This document shows, piece after piece, positions 48,062 to 61,018 of a stretch of 64,000 nucleotides of DNA. This DNA is from Ricinus communis (lineage: Eukaryota; Streptophyta; Magnoliopsida; Malpighiales; Euphorbiaceae): positions 29,498,342 to 29,562,341 of the forward strand of contig NC_063256.1 of assembly GCF_019578655.1 (NCBI RefSeq), read 5' to 3'. The notes under the pieces are model-generated. The model did not search any database. It was not told where the DNA came from and worked only from the letters and a program-made list of their open reading frames with translations. Position 1 is the stretch's first letter, and every line of letters starts with the position of its first letter. Made by a program: the position numbers and the translations under genes.

Positions 48062-48868
48062 TCAATCAGGAGAAACCATGACGGGAGCCATGGTTAGTTT
48101 TTCCTTTAATAACTCAAAAGTTGTTAAACAATCATCATCAAATACAAAAGGTACATCTTTTATTAGCAATTGGGTTAAAGAACTAGCAATCTTAGAAAAG
48201 TCCTTAATGAACCTTCTATAAAACCCTGCATGCCCTAAGAAACTTCTAACAGCCCTAACCGAAGTAGGGGGAGGTAGCTTACTTATAACTTCCACTTTAG
48301 CCCTATCTATTTCCATCCCTGCATTTGATACTTTATGTCCTAACACTATACCCTCTTGGACCATAAAATGACATTTTTCCCAATTCAACACAAGGTTAGC
48401 TTCAACACACCTAGCTAACATCCTATCCAAATTATGCAAACAATGGGAAAAAGAGTTACCGAATACAAAGAAGTCATCCATGAAGACCTCCATCGACTCC
48501 TCTATCATGTCATGGAAAATGGCCATCATACACTGCTGAAAGGTCGCAGGCGCATTACACAAGCTAAACGGCATCCTCCTATAGGTAAAAGTGCCATAAG
48601 GACAAGTGAATGTCGTCTTCTCTTGGTCTTCTGGTGCTATGGGAATCTGAAAGTAACCAGAAAAACCGTCAAGAAAACAATAATACATATGGCCTGAAAG
48701 CCTCTCAAGCATTTGATCAATAAAAGGTAGGGGAAAGTGGTCCTTTTGGGTTGTCTCATTCAAGCGTCGGTAGTCTATGCAAAACCGAAAGCCCGTTACC
48801 ATTCGTGTAGGAATTAGCTCCTCCTTTTCATTTTTCACCACAGTCATACCCCCTTTCTTGGGAACCAC
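48062..48868 (-). pseudogene. pol: E3 reverse transcriptase
   Basis: Palm and fingers: FCIDYRRLNETTQKDHFPLP, YCFLDGFSGYFQIPIAPEDQ, TFTYRRMPFSLCNAPATFQQ and the catalytic box EVFMDDFFVFG (F-M-D-D); then the thumb (FLGHAGFYRRFIKDFSKIAS). Within this stretch the frame is open, so the enzyme core is well kept although cut off from both neighbours. It ends with a stop after MAPVMVSPD at 48062. Confidence 0.9.
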
Positions 48869-49858
48869 CTACACAGGACTCACCCAAGAACTATGAGAAA
48901 TAGGATAAATTAAACCTGCATCAAGAAGTTTAATTACCTCTTTTTTAACCACCTCCTTCATATGAGGGTTCAACCGCCTTTGTGGTTGCACCACCGGTTT
49001 GAACTCATCCTCCATTAAGATCTTATGAAGGCAATAACTTAGGTTTATCCTTGGTATGTCAGTCATCTTATACGCAAATGCCTTTGCATACCTTCTCAAA
49101 ACACACAGCACCATCTCCCTCTCCTCAGGTGTGAGATAAGTGGAAATAATGACCGGTAAGTGCTTTGCTTCATCTAAGTAGGCATACATTAAGTGCACTG
49201 GCAACTCTTTCAACTCAAGAACGGGCGGCTCCTCCAAAGAAGGCTTCAACTTCTTTACTCCTGACCTGTTAAGATCAACAAAACCATCAGTCTTTTCATT
49301 ATTAAAATCAGCAGCTAATAAGTGCTCTAGCTGCTCTAACACTTGTTCATTGGACAAATTATCCTCATTTTCTTGCATTGCCACTTGCAAAGGATCATCA
49401 ATCAACATTTCCTGCAATTGAGACTCCACAATATCATCGATAAAATTAATCGAACACACAGTACCATCGTGCTCATATGGGTATCTCAAGGATTTAGTCA
49501 AATCAAACGTAATGCTCTCATCATCTACCCTAAGTTCCAGCTTTCCACTACTAACATCTATCAAAGCTCTAGATGTAGCTAAAAATGGTCTACCTAGGAT
49601 CAATGGAATATCACTCTCACCATTCATATCCATGACAATAAAATCCACAGGAAATATAAATTTGTCAACTTTAACTAGCACATCCTCTATAATCCCTTTC
49701 GGGTACTTAACAGTTCTGTCTGCTAGTTGTATACTCATCCTAGTAGGAGTTAGCTTAGAAGTGCTTAGTCCTAACTCCTCAAACAATGAGCTAGGCATCA
49801 AATTGATGCTAGCTCCGAAATCAGCTAATGCTAGCAATTTCAATTTATCCCCAATCAA
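48869..49858 (-). pseudogene. pol: E3 protease and start of reverse transcriptase
   Basis: Protease with ALADFGASINLMPSSLF (the usual L before G is F) and DIPLILGRPFLATSRALIDV, a linker of about 150 residues rich in Glu and Leu, and the RT start (FKPVVQPQRRLNPHMKEVVK, KLLDAGLIYPISHSSWVSPV). A TAG at 48869-48871 replaces the Gln that normally follows SPV. Confidence 0.88.
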
Positions 49859-49909
49859 ACAAGGTATAGTAAAACTCCCTAGGTCACGTCGTTTGACTGG
49901 AATCTTGCT

Positions 49910-51717
49910 CTAAAACACTGCTAAGCATTCTACATTCAAGGTCACCAATCCTAAATCCTCTAACTTCCTCTTGTTGCTTAGAATCTCCTTTAAAAACTTT
50001 GCATACTTTGGCATCTGCGAAATAGCTTCAATAAAAGGTAAGTTAATCCGCAATTGTTTAAAAAGTTCTAAAAACTTACCGAATTGCTGATCAATTTTAT
50101 CCTGTTTGAGTTTTGTAGGATATGGAATGGGCGGTTGGTATGGCCTCAAGGGGATCTTCTTCGAATCCTCCTTCTCTTCAACTACTTCCTTTCCTTTCTC
50201 CTCAGGCTTGTCTTCCTTTTTCAACTCATCCACCTGCAAATCAGAATCATCATTAGTAAAAGGACTAAATGGACTAGGAAATTCCTTACCTGATCTCAAA
50301 GTAATTGCTTTGGCATGCTCCCTTGGATTAGACTCTGTGTTACTTGGAAGCATGTCCGGCTGCCTCTCAGCCATCATCCTAGACAACTGCCCAATTTGAG
50401 TTTCCAAGTTCTGAATTGAAGCTTGTTGATTCCGAATGGCAGTGTCCATTTGTTGAAATCTATTCTCTGAAGTTGCAATGAACTTCGTCATCAACTCTTC
50501 CAAGCTAGGCTTCTTCTCTTGACTACCTCCTGGTTGATGGGGAACATAATGCATAGGTTGCTGCTGATGCAACCTTTGATATCTTGGTGGACCTTAGTTA
50601 TTGGAATTCCTCCATCCAAAATTTTGATGATTCCTCCACCCTGGGTTGTATGTACTGTTGTAGGGATCATTATGCTGCCTACCTACATAAGTAACATGCT
50701 CAACGTTAGAAACATTAGTAGGCATAGAAGATGCAAACATACCTCCCGCATTACAATTCGCGCTGTAATGTGGTCCACCACAGAATTCACATCCGGGCTG
50801 AGCTGCTTGGACCGGCATCTGAAGTTGTTTTATCTTTTTAGAAAGTAGCTCTATTTGTACCGCCAAGGCTGCTGTAGGATCTACCTCGGCCCGATATACA
50901 ACGGGCTTTGGACCTCTAGCCCGTGGAGTCTGCCACTAATAAGTGTTAGTGGCCATCTTTTCTATCAAATCATGGGCTTGCTCAGGTGTTTTGCTATTGA
51001 TAGCTCCCCCTACAGCTGCATCTACCATTTGTCTAGTGGCTGTATTCATGCCATTATAGAATGTCTGCACTTGCATCTAGAGAGGAAGACCATGGTGTAG
51101 GCAACACCTTAACAAGTCCTTGAAGCACTCCCAGGCTTCGTACATCGATTCTCCTTCACCCTGCACAAAAGAAGATATACTATTTTGCATTTGAGCAGTC
51201 ATAGCAGGAGGAAAAAACCTATTCAAAAATTTTTCAGCCAAAGAAGTCCAGGTAGTGATCTTTTTCGGTGGCAAGGACTGCAGCCATCTTTTTACTCTAT
51301 CCCTCAAAGAGAAAGGAAACAGCCTCAACCGTATGGCATTATCGGTTGTTCCATTAATCTTAAAGGTATCACATATCTCCAAGAAGTTGGCGATATGCTC
51401 GTTCGGATCTTCGCTCGCCAATCCTCCAAATTGCACCGTATTTTGGATCATCTGGGTTTCATTCGGCTTTATTTCGGCTGCCGCGAGAGGCCTTACTATT
51501 CCAGTTTACATCCCTGCTAGAGAGGGCCTAGCAAACTCGTACATGGTCCTATTACCATCACCTCCATTTGCATTGTGGTTCTCCATCTCACTAGTTCCAA
51601 GAACAGGAATCTCTACTCCAATCTCCTCATCTACTGTCTGCAAACGCCTCCTTAGCAATCTAAGAGAGCGCTCGGGTTCAGGTAAAGGCTCTGTAAGATC
51701 AGGATTAGACTCCTGGT
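49910..51717 (-). pseudogene. gag: E3 gag
   Basis: After a frameshift just past the ATG (51717) come the capsid (VQFGGLASEDPNEHIANFLE, FKINGTTDNAIRLRLFPFS, WTSLAEKFLNRFFPPAMT), a CEFCGGPHYSANC knuckle, and an IQNLETQIGQLSRMMAERQ helix. Stops at 51077-51079 (at a Trp in E2), 50935-50937 (Gln in E2), 50594-50596 and 49910-49912 (Gln in E2) break it into pieces. Comparison with the E2 copy makes each lesion readable as one transition. Confidence 0.87.
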
Positions 51718-51868
51718 CATAAACTACCTGAGCATAACAAAGAACAACAACACCAACAAACAAAAATAAGAACAAAAACTATACACAGAAAACAAACTAT
51801 AAACAAAAGAGAAATGACTAGACTAACAAATATCAAAATTTCAATTTATTTCACAGAAAACCGTTTCC

Positions 51869-51886
51869 CGGCAACAGCGCCAAAAA
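51869..51886 (-). other. E3 primer-binding site
   Basis: Minus strand TTTTGGCGCTGTTGCCGGG close to the LTR end matches the tRNA-Asp-type primer site typical of Athila elements. Confidence 0.82.
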
Positions 51887-51888
51887 CT

Positions 51889-53337
51889 TGATGGTTGCTA
51901 AGTCAAGCAAGACTACGACCTAAGGCAGTGTACCTATCAGTGGAGTATAGCTAACGACGAGTACCAAGTGTCGTATTCCCCAAAGAACGTATGAACCTAA
52001 ACCTACTCAATCTTCTCTATTATCTAATCTTAAAAATGGCATTGAATGCTAAATACGAAATGAACTAAAGCTATTCTAATTGTTATCTAACTACCGCTAC
52101 TAGGGAAGGATTAATTCAAGTTAAGAAATAACCCCTTGGGAATTCTTGTCTCTAGGGAATGGAAACTAAAAGTGGAATTGATTGATTGAATTCAATTTCC
52201 ATGGGAAATTCTCTACGCAGTTAACGCCTTTCTCAAGGACACTAACATCTTAACTTAGATTAATTAGGTTGAAATCTCTTCCTAACTTTAATTATCCAAA
52301 TTAGCATTATGTACCATTTAACACTATTGAGAGTTGTTAATTCTCAATCCGGTAGAACGAACACCCTATCTCTAGGCGAATTCAATTCTAGGTTGCAAAG
52401 GACAATCCAAACCTAAACGTCTTTCTCAAGAACATTCAAATTTTAAAAATCATTCAACAAGATAATGAGAACAAATCAATAAGCACTTCCATTGCAAACC
52501 AATATTGACAATCAATACATTCAATTCAAAAGTTAAGTACAAAAAAATCCCTAGATAAAGAACCCCAATGGGTTAACAAGTTTAGCTAATCATGTTCATT
52601 ATCAAAACCCACAAGAATTCAATTACAAAAATGAGTAAAGGTAGAGAAACCCGAATAAACCCTTGGATGAGAGTAAACAGCTCCAATTCCTCTTGCCCAA
52701 TCTTGGATCGATTCTTGTTCCTCTTGCTCGGATTGAAACCAATCAACGATCCTTGCCAATCTTTCATCTTCGAAGAGAATCCAATTGAAACCTTGGTCCA
52801 AGTCTCCTTTTTCCTTAGTTCCAGCTCAGAAAACCCTTAGAGAGAGAAAGAAATGAGTTTGGGACGTCCTAACCCTACTCCGATTGCATTTTCCTCTTCT
52901 CTTTCTTTTTAAATTAATTTGTCTAGCTGCCGCGGACATGGCCGTGTTAATGCCCATGTTGAGAACACAGCCTGGTATTGGTGGGCATGTTGGGAGCATG
53001 GACCCGTGCTTATGGTCGTGTTACTCTCTGTGGCGTGATCCTTAACATTTCTTTTTCCTGTTGTCAAATGCACCTAACACAGCCCGTTTTAATGCCCGTG
53101 TTTGGAACATGGCCAGTGTTAAAACCAACACGGCCGTGTTCAGCTTCCTCATGCGTGAACTTGACTTGTTTCAGCAACTTTGACGTCCAATTCTTCCTTT
53201 TATCATTCTTGGACTTCTTTTAGACCTAATGCACACAAATAGACGCATAGGGTGAGTGTTGGGACCAATTCACATCCAAATGTACATAAAATCAGCCTTA
53301 AAAACCCCATTTAGATGTGTGTATTTTACGCACATCA
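51889..53337 (-). repeat. E3 5' LTR
   Basis: 1449 bp, the partner of 40377-41830, with the word island at about 52927-53140 (AACACGGCCGTGTT present intact at about 53129). Followed inside by the primer site at 51869-51886. Confidence 0.9.
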
Positions 53338-55745
53338 TAAGCCATTCCTTTCAAGTATGGCTTCATACTTTTAATGCGAACATCTAAAGTGTCAGGAAAG
53401 CTCTTATCAAATAAGAATGGAATATCATCATATAATTGTTCATAAACAAGAGAATCTAAATAATTATATGAACACTTATCAATATTAGATTTAGAAGATA
53501 AAGTTAGAGAATCAAACACTTTAAATTCCATAGTTTCTCTTAAAACTGTCATGGTAAGTTTTTCATCATGCATGTCGATCATAGTTCTAGAAGTTGCCAT
53601 GAAAGGACTACCAAGGAGTGTAGTTTGCTCTTTGTCCCTTGCTGGTGTGTCTTCCATGTCAAGCACTACAAAATCAACATGAATTATTAACTTACCTACT
53701 TGAACTAGCAAGTCTTCCACTATACCTCTAGGATATTTTATCGATCTATTAGCAAATTATAGAGACATAGTGGTAGGCTTCAACTCTCGAATGCCAAGTT
53801 GCTCATACATCAAATAAGGCATCAAGTTTATGCTTGCTCCTAAATCTAACATGGGTTTTGTATCCTTTTTGTCACCTATTGTAATATCAATGGTAAAGCT
53901 ACCAGGATATTTCATCTTACGGGACAATTGATGTTGAAACATTACATTTGCTACTTATACTTTTTCATTGTTCACATATCGCCTTTTGTTGGTATTTAAC
54001 TCTTCAAAGAATTTTGCATAAGCCAGCTTATTCCTGACAACATCCAACAAAGATAAATTAGTATTAACTTTAGAGAGCATCTTAATATTTTCAATTTTTT
54101 TTATCATTTTTGCTCTCTTTGAATTGGTTTAGAAAATGAATAGACGATCTATAAGGCTGAGCTGCCTCATACAATTCATGTCCATAAAATGCTTCTTTTT
54201 CTTTCTTCTCAAACCTAAGATTAGGCTCTACTTTTTCTTCCTTTTGCATACTCTCCTTATTGATTTGCACTAATCCATCATTTTTAGGTGTATATGCATA
54301 AGAAAAAGAATTCATTTCATTTTTCATATCAATTTTATTATCAACAACCTCAGCTTTTCTAATAGTAGTACTAGAATTGGCTTGTACAGTTTGACTTGAT
54401 AGATTCTCTTTCTTGAGCTCTTAAACAACTTTAGCAATTTGTCCCATTTGAGCTTCTAAATGTTTAATTGAAGTCTCAGTGAAATTTGTCTTTTTTTATT
54501 CCTCCCCATCCTATCATGAGAAGCCATCATAAATGATTGAAGTGTTACTTCCAAACTTAGCTTTCTTTGCTTATTAGATTGCAAAGTTTGTTCTTGATCT
54601 TGAAAGAAAGAATTGGAGTCCCTTTGGAATTGAGAATATTGGTCTAGGTAATGAGGCTGATTTCGGTTTCTCATTTATTGTGGTGAGTTTTGGTCATTGT
54701 ATTTTTAAGAAAAATTTGAATGGTTTCTCCAACCTAGGTTATATGTGTTAGAATCAAGGTCATTCATAGGATGCATGGGTTGGTAAGAATCCGTCAAATT
54801 TACTTGGTCATACATATTTCCTCATAATTATTAAAAGATGAACAAACATTAGCACCATGACCATAAATACTAGAAATACCACATACCTCATTATTTGGTG
54901 AGTTTTTTTGTTGATGCAGGCATCTTAACTTGCTTAGTCAATTCAGCTAATTGCATGGCCATCTCACTACTAGCTACTACTTTGCTTACTCCTACTACTT
55001 TTGTCCTCACACTCCTTTGTTGAGAATTGGTTCCTAAAATCTTAAAGATTTCATAAACCTCATTAGCTATCCCTTCTAACATAGCACCTCCAGCTGCATT
55101 ATCAACCATACATTGCTATTATTATGTCAACCCATCATAAAATAATTGGTTGGTTATTGAAAGTGGGTATCCATGGTGTGGGCATTACAATAAAAGTGAT
55201 TTGAAGTGATCCCATGCTTCATGAAAAGATTCAGTATCATTTTGATAAAAATTAGAAATTTCAGCTCTTAATTCTTTTGTCTTTTGATGTGAGTAAAACC
55301 TACTCATAAACTTTTGATAAACTTCATCCCAAGCACTCAAAAAATTAGGAGGCAAGGTTATTAACCAAGTCTTTGCTCTATCTTTGAATGAATAAGAAAA
55401 ACACCTCATTATTAATTGATCCTCATTAAGTCTAGATAATGGAAAAGTATAAACTATAGCATAAAACTCTTTAATGAATGTTAATACATCCTTACTAGGC
55501 ATAGCATAAAATGAAGAAAGCATATTAAAATGAATGTTCTTAAGTTCATAATTCCTAGATGTATCACTTAGAACTATGCATGAAGTAAAGTTACCAATTA
55601 TAGGTCGTGCATAATCTTTCATAGCTTTTCGTCTTTTAGTTTCTATTTCTCTTAGTGGGTTTGCCATGATATCAACTTCTTCTTTTGATTCTTCTTTAAT
55701 CTTTTCAGTTGATGAATTATTTAATTTAGTTTTCCTTCTTCGCAT
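53338..55745 (-). pseudogene. gag: E4 gag and protease
   Basis: Starts MRRRKTKLNNSSTEK. Gag capsid of Athila style (FNMLSSFYAMPSKDVLTFIK, FSYSFKDRAKTWLITLPPNF, YQKFMSRFYSHQKTKELR) to 55185, a MVDNAAGGAMLEG segment, Gln-rich middle (54674-54456), and protease (LDLGASINLMPYLMYEQLGI, then LLGSPFMATSRTMIDMHDEK). At least four stops or shifts separate the parts. E3 interrupts the frame at 53338; on its far side (40371-40332) the frame continues for about a dozen residues to TGA. Distinct from the E2/E3 Gag, so a different Athila subfamily. Confidence 0.82.
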
Positions 55746-55900
55746 ACAAAATAAAAGAAAATTTCAGATTTAAAAACTTAAAAATAAAATTTAAAAATAA
55801 AACAAAAACACATAAATAAAACATCAAACACAAAACACAAAACAAACAAACACCAGGAACTTTTGACAATCAAGCAATATAATAAAATTTAAATATAGTT

Positions 55901-55920
55901 TTTCGGCAACGGCACCAAAA
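55901..55920 (-). other. E4 primer-binding site
   Basis: Minus strand TTTTGGTGCCGTTGCCGAAA, three bases inside the 5' LTR end. It resembles the tRNA-Asp-type site TGGCGCCGTTGCC used by Athila elements, with a C-to-T change. Confidence 0.75.
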
Positions 55921-57270
55921 ACTTGATATGTCTAAGTTAGTACTCGCAAGTTCATGAGCCATTCCTATAGTAAGGGTAAGTTCACCACGAGGTCGATCTT
56001 TCAAGGAACTATGAGGCCACTTATTGTAAAGATTAATTATCAATATAAAATAATAGAAGTAAATCTACACACTCTAAACCCGTATTTTTGAGAGAATAAT
56101 AACTGTAAAATAAATATGTAATGAGGTAATGTATGAAAACTATATGCTAAATATAGTATTTAGCCTAGCCATTTACTTAGTAATCCCCTTATTTTACTTT
56201 AAGCCTAGATCTAATGAATGAGATGGTGATGTGTCTTTTCCTTTAGTCACTCAAACTAATGATGCAACTAAAGTTTCTTATACCTACATAGATTGTAGCA
56301 AAGTTGGTGTCTCTTATACATTCAACCTAAATATGTTTAGAACAATTACTATTGCTAAATTAATATGTTGGTTAACTTACAATAATAACTGAAACTAATA
56401 AAGATATGAAGGTAAAGAAATCATTCATTAAATAAATAAATAACAAGATTCATACAAAAGTAAAAAGGCTAAAATAAACACTTATGAAAACTAGCCTAAC
56501 ATATTTAACCCAATGATCATGGTATTAAATAGAAAGACATAAAACAATAAAGTAAAAGCTCCCTCTAGATCTAGAATTTCTTCAACTAGGAAGATGATTG
56601 GTCCTCACTTTCCACTTCTTAAAAAGCTCCTTAGATCTTAAAAAGAGTAATAAAAACTAAACTAAAGTGTTTAGGAAGAACTGTAGAGAAAATTATGGTA
56701 GACAGATGCAAAGAGCAGATAGGATAAAACTCTCATCCTCCATCTAAAACTATATTTGTAGAGATATATATAGAGAAGAGTCCTCCTTTAAGTAAATCTC
56801 CCTAGAGATAAGTATTACCAATATAAGTCTACATGATAGATAAGAATATAGGTATTTTTATCTCCACCAAGTACTATGATAACTCAATAATATATGAATT
56901 TTATATGCTATATATATACGTTGTTCTTCATGTTATCTTTGCATTTTTAATCTTTTAGAGCTATTATTCTTTATTTTTGATATTTCTCTCCTCTGGTTCG
57001 TTTTATTTTATTTTTGTAGGAATTGGCTTGAGTTGCTAGGCGTTGGCGAGGATGTTTGTAGAGTCATTCATGGTCAAGCACGATGTCAAAGAGATACTCA
57101 TGCCTAGGAGGATTTTATATTGCGAAACGAGCAAGAGAAGCTATCCCGCGGCCACTCCGCGACTTGGCTTTCAAGGCCAACGATAAAGCAAAGAAACAGT
57201 CCACTCTACCCCCTGCTCGCGGCCTGCCCATGGCTAGATCTGCAAAACTAGCCAAACTCCTGGATATCTT

Positions 57271-58677
57271 ATCGATGCAGTCTAGCACTAATGGCAAGTA
57301 TCAAGGTCGTATTCCTCGGAAAAGTGAAAGCCTAGAGTTACTCCTTTGTTCTTTGTTATATTAACCTAAAATGAGTGATGGATAATTTCTAAACTAACTA
57401 ATAGCTACAAGCTAAAATCTAAGGGAGATGCAAGAGTAATTGATAACTAAAATAACCAAGACAAGAAAGCAAACCCAAAGGGGACCTAAACTAGTTGGCA
57501 ATCAAACAAAAGATAAAGGATTGGTGAGTCTAATTATGCTACATGTGGATGAATTCTTAACCGAATTTGGTTTCTCTCTCGAGATAACCAAATTCCTAAA
57601 CCTAATAACCTAAAGTTGGAATCTCTTCCTAACGATTGATTCTTAAATTAGTATTAAGCTTTAATCTGCCTCTATTAAGCTTTGTTAATTCTTAATCCGG
57701 CTAGTTAATTATCCTTATCTCTAAGCGATTATTAACCGGTTCTTGCTATTCAAAATTCTAATTGCCAAATGGACTTCTCAATCACACAAAGCAATCTAAA
57801 CACACAATTCACAATGTCTCATGAATTATGCATTATCTTATTAATACTAAAAGCAAGAAGAATACAAAACTAACCGAAACAATCCAACAATATAATACTA
57901 AGCCAACATAGTAAAGAAATCCCAATGGATTTAATCAATCTAGCTAATCATGTTCATTATCAAAATACATAAGAATTCAATTACAGCAATGAGTAAAGGT
58001 AGAGAAAACCCGATTACACCCTTGGATAAGAGTAAACAGCCCCAATTCCTCTTGCTCGAATTGAATCGATTCTTGTTCCTCTTGCTAGATTTGAAAACTA
58101 ATCAACGAACCTCGCCCAATCTTCAATCTTTGAAGGGAATCCGATTGAAACCTTGGTCCAAGTCTCCTTTTCTCTTGGTTCCAGCTCAGAAAACCCTTAG
58201 GGAGAGAAAAGTTAGGGTTTAGGACATTCTCCCCCGCTCTCTTTTTTCTTTCCTCTCTTCGTTCTTTTAATTAATTCCCCCTGTCGCTGCCAACACGGCC
58301 GTATTCCTGGCCGTGTTGGGAACACGGTTTGGTGTTCCTGGCCGTGTTACTCTTTGTGGCTGTGCTCCCTAAGAACTTATTTTTCTTTGATGTTTGATGT
58401 AGCCCAACACGGCCGTGTTGGTTCCCGTATTGGGAACACGGCCAGTGTTGAAACCAACACAGCCATGTTCAGCTTCCTCATGCTCGTACTTATCTTGTTT
58501 CGGCAGCTTTGACGTCCAATTATGCTCCAATTCTTCCCTTTATCATTCTTTGACTTCTTTTGAACCTAATGCACACAAACAAACGCATAGGGTGAGTGTT
58601 GGGACCAATTCACATCCAAATGTCCATAAAATCAATCTTAAAAACCCCATTTAGATGTGTGTATTTTACGCACATCA
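57271..58677 (-). repeat. E6: E3/E2-family LTR piece embedded in E5
   Basis: Matches the E3 LTR along most of its length (for example ATGAGTAAAGGTAGAGAAA at about 57989, GATGTGTGTATTTTACGCAC ending at 58677) and, at its left side, the E2-type LTR end (CTAGCACTAATGG, GTATCAAGGTCGTATTCC). It includes the AACACGGCCGTGTT-type island at 58290-58480. The left terminal 30 or so bases of such LTRs are missing and no target duplication flanks it. It is therefore a truncated or recombined LTR rather than a clean solo LTR. Confidence 0.75.
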
Positions 58678-61018
58678 TTTTAGCTTAAGCCTTATTCTTA
58701 TTTTTTTTCTTTCATTTCATTTTTTTTAATAGGTACTCATGCCCTCACCAAATTAGTAAAGAAAAAAAAAGAGAAAAAAAGGGGGGAAGCGAGAGAATGA
58801 AGGCAGTCTAGTCCACAACCACCTCACAGTCGACTACTCTCAACCACAGGTAACCCGAGGCTCTCAAAATAAAATAGCACACGTGGCAGTCCGCTCCATA
58901 GCAAGGTTGCGACCTAATATCTCGAGCCACTACCAGATCGTGACCTCACAGCGAAAAGAAAGGAGACAACCAGTCTACTCTACGGGATGGACGCGATGCA
59001 CCTATAATCATAGCAGCCTAGTCGCGACCCGTCTCATCGCAATTAAAGGCGACAGCTCGAGCCTTATGTTCGGTGCTGCACTTTCTCTAGCCTCTTCATC
59101 AACTCATAGCTGCAATATTTTCAGCTCAAATCTTCGGCATTCATTGAAGTTGCACAAAACCTTGATTGAATTTACTCTTCATTAGTCAGGGATTTTGTAA
59201 CCAACAATGAAATGCCCTAATTAATTCGAAACCTAGGTTTTGAATTGCTTGATTCTTTTAGGAAAGTCGGGAACAATCTGCTGGATTTTTTATGCCCGAT
59301 TCAACCATACGTCAATCAAACTCGCTCTGGAGAATCTAAGTACTTGGATGTAGTCACAAGGGTTTTCAAACCCTCCTCATCCTCTTTAGTGAGATTTTGT
59401 GAGTACCTCTCTCTTTTACTTATGTTTATATTTTGCTTTTGCACTATGGACACTGCAACATTTAAGTGTAGGGGAGGGTATTAGCGTATGTATTAGTTTT
59501 TTTAATGTTGCTAAAAAAAATAATAAATGAAAAAAAATTGAACATTCCAAGCCAATTTATATAGCAAGTAATTTCAAAAGAAAAAAATATTTTTCTATAG
59601 TTCTTGTCATGAGTTGATTGACACTGGATTGAATTATCCGATAATGATGTGTAAATCCTTTCTTGGCAATGGGTTGTGGCTAGAATTATCTTCCAGGCCC
59701 CAACTCGACTAATGCATGTATCTTGAGTAACTTGTGAGGAATTTGAGCCATATAGACTGACACATCTGAATTAGTCTCTGTTTTTCATGTGTGATTAGAT
59801 ATTTTCCTCTTATGTAGTATGATTCTTGGACTTGCCTTGGTTCTATTCGAGACTTTGTGACACATATGTGGGGGGATGACTGAAGATTCCTTTAGGTAGT
59901 TAGAGCCTCAAATTTTAGGATTAGGATTATTCGATCATTTTTCTTTTTATTTTACATTCCCCTCTAGGTTAAACCATGTTGAGCTTTGATCCCATTTCTT
60001 AACACCCTACATTACATGCCTTAGAGCCCTTTTGTAGGTTTTGTTTGGATTTTACGGAGTATGCTACTACAATGTATGCTTTATATGTCAATATGGAGTT
60101 TATGATACAAAAGAAAAGTTGTAAAGTTTGTTACTCAAATAAAGTGTTAGTTTATTTTCAAAAAAAAAGTGAAAAGTTCGGGAAAGAAGCACATAATTTC
60201 CCAATATACAAAAAAAAAAGAAGGAAGTGAAAAAGTTCGGGAAAGAAGCACATAATTTCCTGATATACAAAAAAAAAGAAAAAAGAAAGAGAAAAGAAAA
60301 AAAAAGAGAATGAACCTAACATTTGGAAATAGTTGTGTTGGTCGGAGTAGATTTTATTTTCTTTTATTAGGATATGAGCACCACATCCTTAAATAACGTT
60401 GTCTTACCCTATTTTAACCAAGCCTACCCTATTACAAGGAATTCATGACCCCCGTGTTTGTGCCACCCCAAAATAAGTGGAGAAAGATGAGAGGCAAGTC
60501 TAAAGATGAAGAGTACAAAAGTGTCGACGTGCGTGAACGAAGAATAGGTTGAGTGATGATGATGCTACCTTTTTAAACACATAAAAGACTTAATTTGTTT
60601 TCTTTTACAGAACTAAATTGAGAAGCTACATGCATATGACTGAGTTAGGGGAAGGAAGCGGTAAGATTAGTTGGCCATTGAAGGGTGTTATCGACTTACT
60701 GTTTCATTCCAGGTTCGTTGATTTGTGACATTAACATAGTTCCTAAAATGATTTTAAGTTTTCATAATTGTTACTTGATTGAATTTATTGGTTTGGATGT
60801 TCATTATTCGACTTTGTAGGTAAGCCATTCTGAAAACCTTCACGAGACCTTACTCGTCCGCTAGGGTAACCTAGGGGTTTAAAGGGCTTGTTGCACATGC
60901 TAAGTGCAACCGTGATTCCTACGACAGTGAGTTAGGATTTTATTGCTTTGTTAGTACAGTTTTTCTTATTTTTGTTTTGTTTCCTCGAGGACGAGTAAGG
61001 TTAAGTATGGGGAAATTT
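58678..61018 (+). other. E5 internal noncoding region with polypurine tract
   Basis: About 2.3 kb without a retroelement gene. Contains a GC-rich stretch (58800-59070) with GTCGCGACCC, GTTGCGACC and ATCGTGACC words, an ACTGCAACATTTAAGTGTAG phrase (about 59452), an imperfect direct repeat of a GAAAAGTTCGGGAAAGAAGC unit (about 60170 and 60228), and the polypurine phrase GGTTAAGTATGGGGAAATT (about 61000-61018) followed by the 3' LTR. The ORF 58883-59185 covers the GC-rich part; I do not recognise it. Confidence 0.6.

Larger units (their letters stand above)
40377..53337 (-). mobile_element. E3: near-complete Athila-type Ty3 retrotransposon
   Basis: 12.96 kb with LTRs 40377-41830 and 51889-53337, starting TGATGGTTGCTAAGTCAAGC and ending TACGCACATCA/ATGCACATCA on the plus strand, and the perfect 5-bp duplication TAAGC on both sides (40372-40376 and 53338-53342). 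Minus-strand order: primer site, gag, protease, RT, RNase H, integrase, GC-rich array, third ORF, polypurine tract. LTRs differ by perhaps 4-5% by eye, older than E1. It lies within the protease-distal frame of E4. All ORFs carry stops. Confidence 0.94.

Noticed and set aside
57083..57364. 93-residue ORF with partner at 61224-61448
   Set aside because: Same LTR segment of E5 in both copies, diverging by frameshift; no protein family.
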